From NCBI GenBank assembly GCA_021812245.1, contig JAKAOK010000005.1:1-64000 (forward strand): 64,000 bases of DNA, given 5' to 3'. The stretch is from a bacterium. GTDB taxonomy: Bacteria > SZUA-79 > Acidulodesulfobacterales > Acidulodesulfobacteraceae. Position numbers and translations under genes: made by a program. Below are positions 58,088-64,000 of the stretch, one piece after another (positions within the stretch are counted from its first letter, which is position 1; each line of letters begins with the position of its first letter). Under the pieces are notes generated by a model. The model did not search any database. It was not told where the DNA came from and was given only the letters and a program-made list of their open reading frames with translations.

Positions 58088-58750
58088 TTACGGTTTTCTT
58101 TTTTCTAACATTTTCAAAATATCCTCTCCGACCTCTCCGGCAATTTTTTCTATCGGCGCGGAAGCATCTATTAATTTAATCCGTTCCTTGTGCTTTTCCG
58201 AAAGGCACAGGTAATTTTTTCTAACAGAGTTAAAAAACTCCGGCGGACGGGAGTCGAAACCGTCTATTTTACACACTCTGCCGCTTAACCTGCCCAGTGC
58301 CGTTTCCGGTTTTAAATCAAATAAATATGTTCTATCGATAGAAAATTTTTTTTGCTTAAGAATAAATTCGCTTACATAAAATATAAAGTTTTTCAAATGT
58401 TTATCTTCCAGGGTATTATTAAGTCCCGCCGCCTGATACGCAAACGTGGAATCGATAAACCTGTCGCAGATTATAACGTCTAAACAGTTTAATTTTGCTT
58501 TGATTTCGTCTATATGGACTGTTCTATCGGCGGAAAAAAGGAACAGCGCAGTCAAGGCGCCAAGGGGGGCGGCGGTTTCCGTGCGTGAGCCGAGAATCTC
58601 GCCTCGTATAAATTTTCCGAGCGGCGTTTCGGTCGGTTCTTTTATAAGCATCGTTTTGTATCCGTCTTTCTCCAAGCGCGCCTTTAGAATTTTGGAAACG
58701 GTGGTCTTGCCGGAACCGTCTATTCCTTCAAGCGTTATAAAAATACCCAT
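58088..58750 (-). CDS. tmk: Thymidylate kinase
   Basis: 220 residues. Walker A GIDGSGKTTVSKIL, IKEPTETPLGKFIR and CDRFIDSTFAYQAAGLN are canonical. Makes dTDP. It leads the tmk-holB-PSP1-metG-tatD/rSAM run. Confidence 0.96.
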   Translation of the reverse strand: MGIFITLEGIDGSGKTTVSKILKARLEKDGYKTMLIKEPTETPLGKFIRGEILGSRTETAAPLGALTALFLFSADRTVHIDEIKAKLNCLDVIICDRFIDSTFAYQAAGLNNTLEDKHLKNFIFYVSEFILKQKKFSIDRTYLFDLKPETALGRLSGRVCKIDGFDSRPPEFFNSVRKNYLCLSEKHKERIKLIDASAPIEKIAGEVGEDILKMLEKRKP

Positions 58751-59171
58751 ATTAAATATACTAAAAAAATTTCAAAAAATAAATTTAGGTTTATTTTTTT
58801 ATTTTATCATAACTGCCGGAAAAGTTGTCGGGAAAACTGCAAATCCCTCCGGCAGTAAAGAATAACCCTAATCCCGATTTAGAAAATATTTATAAGTTCT
58901 AATACTGAATAACAATGGATTCCCGCTTTCGCGATATTTCCGTCTGCGTTTATCAAAGCATGTCTTTGATGCAGACAGAAATGGACACCCGTTGGGTGAA
59001 ATCTTAAATCCCCATATTGTCATTCCCGCGAAAGCGATATTTCCATCCGTGTTTATCGAAGCATGTCTTTGATACGGATGGAAATGCCAGAAAATAAATT
59101 TCTAAATTGGGATTTGGGAATAAAATAAATCTGTCCCTTTTTAAAAAAGTTGTTATATAATATAAGCTTAT
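58751..59171. repeat. MITE-A copy and divergent spacer
   Basis: No gene is seen. 58866-59118 is a 253-bp MITE-A copy, ends CCCTAATCCCGATTTAG and CTAAATTGGGATTTGGG. Its interior holds GATTCCCGCTTTCGCGATATT, CGTCTGCG, CACCCGTTGGGTG and CATCCGTGTTTATCGAAGC modules. Next comes AAATAAATCTGTCCCTTTTT (C-type end). TATAAT at 59156 lies only 10 nt before the queA ATG, so a nearly leaderless transcript is possible, but no -35 is evident. Confidence 0.8.
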
Positions 59172-60263
59172 ATGAACATAGATTTATTCGATTATAAATT
59201 CGACGAAAAACAGATTGCGAAATATCCGGCGTTTGACCGTAGCGAGGCAAGACTGCTTGCCGTGGACGTCCAAAATTTTAAAATAGAACATAAAAAATTC
59301 TATGAAATAACGGAATACATAAATGAGGGCGACGTCGTAGCGGTTAACAACTCTTACGTAAAAAAAGCCAGAATATTCGGGAAAAGGGATTCTGGAGGCA
59401 AAGTAGAAATATTTATAACGGAATTTCCTATAAAAATATCCTTTCCTTTAAAACTGAAATCACTCTTGAAATCCCACAAAACCGTTAAGGAAGGTGAGGA
59501 AATTACCGTAAGCGGACAGGCGGATATTCAAAGCCGGCGGACGGTTTTCAAAACCGTCAAAGCGGTCAAAAACTTGGGAGAAGGAAATTACGAAATATTA
59601 ATAAAAACGAAGGAGGATTACGATTATATTTTCGGCAAATGTGCTCTAATTCCCCTTCCGCCTTACATAAAACGGGCGGCGGAAGAAGCCGACGATTTAT
59701 ATTACCAGACGGTTTACGCCGACGATTCGGCCGGATTTTCCGTAGCCGCTCCTACCGCCGGTTTACACTTTAACGATAAAACCATAAGCCGAATAAAAGA
59801 AAAAGGTGGAATTTTCACCTCGGTTTCTTTAAATATCGGACTCGGAACTTTCCTTCCGGTAAGAACCGCCGACATAAGGAAACATAACATACATAAAGAA
59901 ACCTACTCTATTTCTAAAGAAACGGCAGATACGATAAATAGCGCGGTAAAATCAGGCAATAAAATAATATTGACCGGAACTTCCACGGTCCGATGCATAG
60001 AATCTTCGGCGAAAGCAGATAGCGGCGTTATTAAAGCGGTCTACGGAGAAAATCTCGAAACTTCGCTTTATATTTATCCCGGATATAAATTTAAAATAAC
60101 TAAAAATCTCATTACGAACTTTCATCAGCCGAAATCGTCCCTTTATATTATGATTTGCGCCTTAATAGGCATAGAAAAAACAAGGTCGGTTTACGAAGAG
60201 GCCATAAAAAAGGGCTACTCGCTTTTCAGCTACGGCGACGCAATGTATCTGTATAATATATAA
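59172..60263 (+). CDS. queA: tRNA preQ1 ribosyltransferase-isomerase QueA
   Basis: Transfers and isomerises ribose from SAM onto preQ1-tRNA in queuosine synthesis, 363 residues. FDYKFDEKQIAKYPAFDRSEARLL, AAPTAGLHFN, GLGTFLPVRTADI and LITNFHQPKSSLYIMICALIG are signatures. No clear Shine-Dalgarno sequence precedes the ATG. tgt follows 27 nt later. Confidence 0.96.
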   Translation: MNIDLFDYKFDEKQIAKYPAFDRSEARLLAVDVQNFKIEHKKFYEITEYINEGDVVAVNNSYVKKARIFGKRDSGGKVEIFITEFPIKISFPLKLKSLLKSHKTVKEGEEITVSGQADIQSRRTVFKTVKAVKNLGEGNYEILIKTKEDYDYIFGKCALIPLPPYIKRAAEEADDLYYQTVYADDSAGFSVAAPTAGLHFNDKTISRIKEKGGIFTSVSLNIGLGTFLPVRTADIRKHNIHKETYSISKETADTINSAVKSGNKIILTGTSTVRCIESSAKADSGVIKAVYGENLETSLYIYPGYKFKITKNLITNFHQPKSSLYIMICALIGIEKTRSVYEEAIKKGYSLFSYGDAMYLYNI

Positions 60264-60290
60264 TATATAATATATATATAAAGTTAGCAT

Positions 60291-61403
60291 ATGGCATTTA
60301 AAATAATTAAAAAAGATGGGCGCACCGCCGCAAGAACGGGCATACTCGAAACAAAAAACGGAACGATAGAAACGCCGGTTTTTATGCCGGTCGGGACCAT
60401 AGGCACGGTAAAATCGCTGTCGCCCTTCGAAATATACGATGAAGGTTTCAGAATTATGCTGTCCAACACCTATCATCTTTTTTTAAGGCCGGGAACGGAA
60501 GTAATCCAAAAATTCGGCTCCCTGAGAAACTTTACCGGATATAAAGGCTCTATACTGACCGATTCCGGCGGGTTTCAAATTTTCAGCCTTGCAAAGTTCG
60601 CAAAGATTAAAGACGAGGGCGTAGAGTTTATGTCCCATATAGACGGAGAAACCCATTTTTTCACCCCCGAACGCGTAATAGAAATCCAACAGGCTTTGGA
60701 TTCCGATATAATGATGCAGTTGGACGTTTTTTCCGGACCCGGAGCAAAAAGAGAAAAAGCGGAAAAAGATTTAGATACGACTTTAAAATGGGCGGAAAAA
60801 TCTATTAAAGCTAAAAACGGAACTGCATCGGCAATTCCGAAAAATATGCTCTTCCTCATAACGCAGGGCAACTTTTTTGAAGATCTGAGGGAAAAATCCG
60901 CCCGCATAATGACCGGAATGGATGCCGACGGTTATGCGGTAGGAGGGCTCGCCGTGGGCGAAACAAAAGAAATTATGCTGAGAATGCTTGAAATTTCCGC
61001 GTCCAATCTTCCGGAAAACAAACCCCGCTATCTTATGGGCGTCGGAACTCCTTCCGATATAGTCAACGCCGTATCTCTGGGAATAGATATGTTCGACTGC
61101 GTCCTGCCGACGAGAAACGCAAGGAACGGCTTTGTTTTTACATCTCGGGGAACGGTCAACATAAAAAATTCTTCGTATAAATCCGAAACTTTGCCTATCG
61201 ACCCCGAATGCGATTGCTTTTGCTGTAAAAATTTCAGCGCCGCATACGTCCGGCATGCTTTTATGAGCAGGGAAATATTTGCGCAGAGGCTTTTGACTAT
61301 TCATAATCTACATTTCTATCAAAATTTGATTTTATGTATAAGGCGGTCTATCGGCGACGGCAGTTTTTATGATTTTTCCAAAAATTATTCATCTTTATTT
61401 TGA
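60291..61403 (+). CDS. tgt: tRNA-guanine transglycosylase
   Basis: Exchanges G34 for preQ1, 370 residues. TDSGGFQIFSLAKF carries the general acid-base Asp, and DMFDCVLPTRNARNG the nucleophilic Asp. Zn ligands are in ECDCFCCKNFSAAYVRH and the later His. Pairs with queA. Confidence 0.97.
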   Translation: MAFKIIKKDGRTAARTGILETKNGTIETPVFMPVGTIGTVKSLSPFEIYDEGFRIMLSNTYHLFLRPGTEVIQKFGSLRNFTGYKGSILTDSGGFQIFSLAKFAKIKDEGVEFMSHIDGETHFFTPERVIEIQQALDSDIMMQLDVFSGPGAKREKAEKDLDTTLKWAEKSIKAKNGTASAIPKNMLFLITQGNFFEDLREKSARIMTGMDADGYAVGGLAVGETKEIMLRMLEISASNLPENKPRYLMGVGTPSDIVNAVSLGIDMFDCVLPTRNARNGFVFTSRGTVNIKNSSYKSETLPIDPECDCFCCKNFSAAYVRHAFMSREIFAQRLLTIHNLHFYQNLILCIRRSIGDGSFYDFSKNYSSLF

Positions 61404-61430
61404 CTTTCTTTAAATATAAATATAATATAA
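61400..61430 (+). promoter_or_regulatory. Possible promoter of yajC-secDF
   Basis: TTGACT (61400-61405, overlapping the tgt stop) with a TATAAT 15 bp, or TAATAT 17 bp, downstream. Several AT-rich -10-like hexamers make the exact choice uncertain. Confidence 0.35.
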
Positions 61431-61481
61431 TAAAATTCCCGAATTAATAAAATAATAAATTTAATAGAAAAAGGAGCAAGT

Positions 61482-61832
61482 ATGAAAATTTTATCTGTTT
61501 TATTTAGTCAGTTCTCGGTTAAAAACGCCTATGCCGCTTCAGGCGCAGCGTCCGCTTCAGGAGGCTGGGAATCGACTTTAATGAATTTTGCGCCGCTTAT
61601 CGCTATCGTGGCCATCTTTTACCTTTTGGTAATACTTCCCCAGCAAAAAAGAACTAAAGAGCATAAAAAAATGATAGAATCTCTTAAGGTCGGAGACGAA
61701 GTTCTGACTACCGGAGGCATATTCGGCATTATTACCGGAATAGCCGACCAGCTTTTTACTATAGAAATAGCAAAAGACGTTAAAATCAAAATTACCAAAA
61801 GCGCCATTGCGACGAAAACCGTAAAACAGTAA
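61482..61832 (+). CDS. yajC: Sec translocase accessory subunit YajC
   Basis: 116 residues. One membrane segment (about LIAIVAIFYLLVIL), then LPQQKRTKEHKKMIESLKVGDEVLTTGGIFGII, the family signature. RBS AAAGGAGC. It leads secD and secF. Confidence 0.95.
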   Translation: MKILSVLFSQFSVKNAYAASGAASASGGWESTLMNFAPLIAIVAIFYLLVILPQQKRTKEHKKMIESLKVGDEVLTTGGIFGIITGIADQLFTIEIAKDVKIKITKSAIATKTVKQ

Positions 61833-61893
61833 AAACGGTAGAATTTAAAATATTTTATAATTTAACAAGTATAATTTTCTTTTATGGTGGAGC

Positions 61894-63474
61894 TTGATGA
61901 AACCGGTTAAAACTCGAGTAATTTTAATAGCCGTATTTATTTTTATATCTTTTTTTTCGATAATCCCTTCCATCTACCCAAATACACCGGCATGGTGGAA
62001 AGCCGTAATAGGAAATGCAGAAATGCATCTAGGACTGGACCTTCAGGGCGGCGTCTATCTCGTCGAAAAAGTCGAGGCCGATAAGGCCGTAAAAGAAAAA
62101 TTATATAAAGACTACTCCGATATAAAATCTTTCATAAAAACTAAAAACATCGGCAAGGGCAAAGATTTAACATTTAGAGACGATTACATAGTTTTGAGCG
62201 GAAGCCTCTTGAAAAATAAACCGGCGGTTTCCAGCCTTAAAAATTATCTGAAAAACCATCATATTTCTTTGCGGTTATCCGGCGATACGATAAATTTTAA
62301 ACCGTCGGCTCTTGCTTTATATAAAAAAGAAGCCGTGGGGGGGGCCGTCGAAGTAATGAGGAACAGGATAGACCAGTTCGGACTCGTGGCTCCAAAAATC
62401 GCCCGCCAGGGAAAAGATTTAATAGTGGTAGAAATGCCGGGGGTAAAAAACGTCAAACAAGCCATCAAACTCATAGGAAAAACCGCAAGGCTTACTTTTA
62501 AGCTTGTGGACGACAAACATAATCTGATGAATGCATTAAACGGAAATGTTCCGAAAGGCGACGAAATTCTATACCACGCTACATACAATAAATATACGCA
62601 TAAAACGGCAAAAAGACCTTATCTTATACAAAAAGCGGTGTTGATGGACGGAGCCGCTATTTCAAGCGCAAACGTTCAGATGAACCGCTATAATCAGCCC
62701 GTCGTTGGGGTTTCTTTGAACTCGGCCGGAGCAAAACAGTTTGGAAATATCACTACAAAATATACCGGCGAAAGACTGGCTATTATACTCGATAACAACG
62801 TTATTTCCGCTCCGGTTATAGAAGAGCCTATACTCGGCGGAAACGCGTCTATTTCCGGACGCTTTACCATGGCGCAGGCAAACAATCTCGCAATCGCTCT
62901 CCGTTCCGGCGCATTGCCGGCTCCCGTAAAAATAATACAGAATAATACGGTAGGTCCTACCCTTGGAGCAGACTCGATACACGACGGAATACTTGCCGCA
63001 ATAGTAGGCACTATTCTCGTTATCGGTTTTATGATATTTTATTACAAACTTTCCGGTTTAATCGCGGATTTCGCCCTCATAGAAAACGTCCTGTTCCTTA
63101 TGGCGGCGCTTTCACTGTTCGGAGCAACGCTCACGCTACCGGGCATTGCCGGAATTATTTTGACCATAGGTATGTCCGTTGACTCCAATGTCCTTATTTT
63201 TGAAAGAATACGGGAGGAACTCAGAGAAGGAAAGCCTGTCGTAATAGCCGTAGAAAACGGATACAATAAAGCCTTTTTTACTATTTTGGATTCACACGTT
63301 ACGGCTCTTATTACCGCGGCGGTTCTTTTTTATTTCGGTTCAGGACCCGTAAAGGGTTTTGCCGTAACGCTGTCTTTGGGCATAATGATTAACCTGTTCA
63401 CTTCTTTAGTCGGCACAAAGGTTATATTCGATATGATATCAAACAAAAAAGAACTTAATAAATTAAGTATTTAA
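61894..63474 (+). CDS. secD: Protein translocase subunit SecD
   Basis: 526 residues. N-terminal membrane segment, periplasmic P1 domain (GLDLQGGVYLVEKV, VEVMRNRIDQFGLVAPKIARQG), then GAKQFGNITTKYTGERLAIILDN. The five C-terminal membrane segments contain GPTLGADSI and GMSVDSNVLIFERIREEL. It uses proton flow to aid late steps of export. Start ATG follows GGTGGAGCTTG. Confidence 0.97.
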   Translation: MMKPVKTRVILIAVFIFISFFSIIPSIYPNTPAWWKAVIGNAEMHLGLDLQGGVYLVEKVEADKAVKEKLYKDYSDIKSFIKTKNIGKGKDLTFRDDYIVLSGSLLKNKPAVSSLKNYLKNHHISLRLSGDTINFKPSALALYKKEAVGGAVEVMRNRIDQFGLVAPKIARQGKDLIVVEMPGVKNVKQAIKLIGKTARLTFKLVDDKHNLMNALNGNVPKGDEILYHATYNKYTHKTAKRPYLIQKAVLMDGAAISSANVQMNRYNQPVVGVSLNSAGAKQFGNITTKYTGERLAIILDNNVISAPVIEEPILGGNASISGRFTMAQANNLAIALRSGALPAPVKIIQNNTVGPTLGADSIHDGILAAIVGTILVIGFMIFYYKLSGLIADFALIENVLFLMAALSLFGATLTLPGIAGIILTIGMSVDSNVLIFERIREELREGKPVVIAVENGYNKAFFTILDSHVTALITAAVLFYFGSGPVKGFAVTLSLGIMINLFTSLVGTKVIFDMISNKKELNKLSI

Positions 63475-63492
63475 TAAATACGGAGTCGAAAA

Positions 63493-64000
63493 TTGGAATT
63501 CATTAAAAACACGCATTATGATTTTATAGCTAAAAGAAAATATTCGTTCGTCTTATCGTCCATTCTGGTAATATTCGGTATAATCGAAATTATAACGATG
63601 ATAGCCGGAGCGGCTAAGATAGGAATAGATTTTACCGGCGGACTGTCTATGGAACTGGCGTTTAAACATAAAATTTCTATATCTTCCGTCCGAAAAATAC
63701 TGATACCCGCGGGATTCAAAGACGTAAAATTAGTTAAAATCAAGGGCAAAAACGATATTATAATCCAAACCAAAGCGGCGGCGAAAGATTTGAACGCTTA
63801 TACCGCAGAAATTAAGCAGGTCGTTAAAAAATCCTTCGAAAAAAACCCGCCCAAAGTGGTCAGCAGTGAAATGATAGGGCCGTCCGTAGGAAAAAAACTT
63901 TCGAGAGACGCCGTTATCGCTATTATCATATCTATTATTGCAATAATATTGTATATCACATGGCGGTTCGAATTCAGATTCGGCCTTGCGGCGGCCATAG
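63493..64000 (+). CDS. secF: Protein translocase subunit SecF, partial
   Basis: Absent from the ORF track because it runs off the right edge. TTG at 63493 begins MEFIKNTHYDFIAKRKYSF; membrane segment LVIFGIIEIITMIAG follows, then IGIDFTGGLSMELAF, the SecF signature, and SSEMIGPSVGKKL. About 169 codons are present of roughly 300. The start choice rests on 18-nt spacing from secD and frame continuity; no ATG is available earlier. Confidence 0.93.
   Translation, partial: MEFIKNTHYDFIAKRKYSFVLSSILVIFGIIEIITMIAGAAKIGIDFTGGLSMELAFKHKISISSVRKILIPAGFKDVKLVKIKGKNDIIIQTKAAAKDLNAYTAEIKQVVKKSFEKNPPKVVSSEMIGPSVGKKLSRDAVIAIIISIIAIILYITWRFEFRFGLAAAI

Noticed and set aside
60783-61304. 173-residue minus-strand ORF
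   Set aside because: Antisense shadow of tgt, which is full length.

Overview
The window looks like a chromosomal segment of an AT-rich Gram-negative bacterium of deltaproteobacterial type. The evidence is a set of lineage-typical gene pairings (ihfA-merR-surE-pcm-rpoS, holB-PSP1-metG-tatD, mreBCD with mrdA-rodA), outer-membrane lipoproteins (BamD, a LolB-like protein), a Cyc2-like outer-membrane cytochrome and a TatD-radical SAM fusion. A sulfur- or iron-metabolising acidophile of the Candidatus Acidulodesulfobacterales kind would fit, but that is an inference; there is no rRNA here to prove it. Nearly all genes lie on the minus strand. The exceptions are purC, the RNase E/G gene, and the queA-tgt-yajC-secD-secF run at the right end, where secF is cut by the window edge.

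Layout from left to right. 0-6 kb: a TonB-like protein, purC, a 2-Cys peroxiredoxin with a consensus promoter and a Fur/PerR-like box, a SPOR protein, a small Cys-rich protein and RNase E/G. 6-14.6 kb: a likely operon running from a c-di-GMP signalling protein (degenerate GGDEF, intact EAL) through cobU, cobT, cobS, cbiA, thiC and ftsB. 14.7 kb: tRNA-Val(CAC). 15-17.7 kb: iscU, tusA, an IscS-like protein lacking the PLP lysine, and tpx, behind an IscR-type palindrome. 18.7-22.3 kb: an accessory island in which small DUF4258/DUF2283-type gene pairs and a RAYT transposase alternate with copies of one repeat. 22.3-24.4 kb: the Cyc2-like cytochrome-porin and a monoheme cytochrome c. 24.5-31.4 kb: apt, a GT39 glycosyltransferase, an APH/P-loop kinase, rpoS, pcm and surE. 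31.3-42.2 kb: merR, ihfA, rplT-rpmI-infC (infC apparently starting at AUA), bamD, a LolB-like lipoprotein, alaS, recX, pilT, recA and cinA. 42.5-51 kb: cell-shape genes (pgpA, rodA, mrdA, suhB, a PpiD-like chaperone, mreD, mreC, mreB). 51.6-58.8 kb: a YhaM-like HD nuclease, the TatD-rSAM fusion, metG, a PSP1 protein, holB and tmk. 59-64 kb: queuosine tRNA modification and Sec translocase genes.

The most striking property of the window is its load of small palindromic repeats. At least four families can be told apart by eye: (A) MITE-like elements with CCCAAATCCCGATTTAG termini and interchangeable interior modules; (B) elements with ends like CAGATTGGTTAGC and a CATATCTTTGACTGC interior palindrome; (C) GGGGACAGATTT palindromes; (D) short REP-like hairpins such as ATTCCCGC..GCGGGAAT. 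Several copies lie inside genes and are translated in frame, which adds peptides such as KGTDLKSVPF or LDSRLRGND to otherwise conserved enzymes. A RAYT transposase, the class of enzyme known to partner REP sequences, sits in the middle of the densest cluster.

Candidates for something undescribed are: the repeat-delimited, cassette-like array of toxin/antitoxin-type modules at 18.9-22.2 kb; the translated palindromes; and the non-canonical IscS-like protein within an otherwise normal Fe-S/sulfur-transfer operon.
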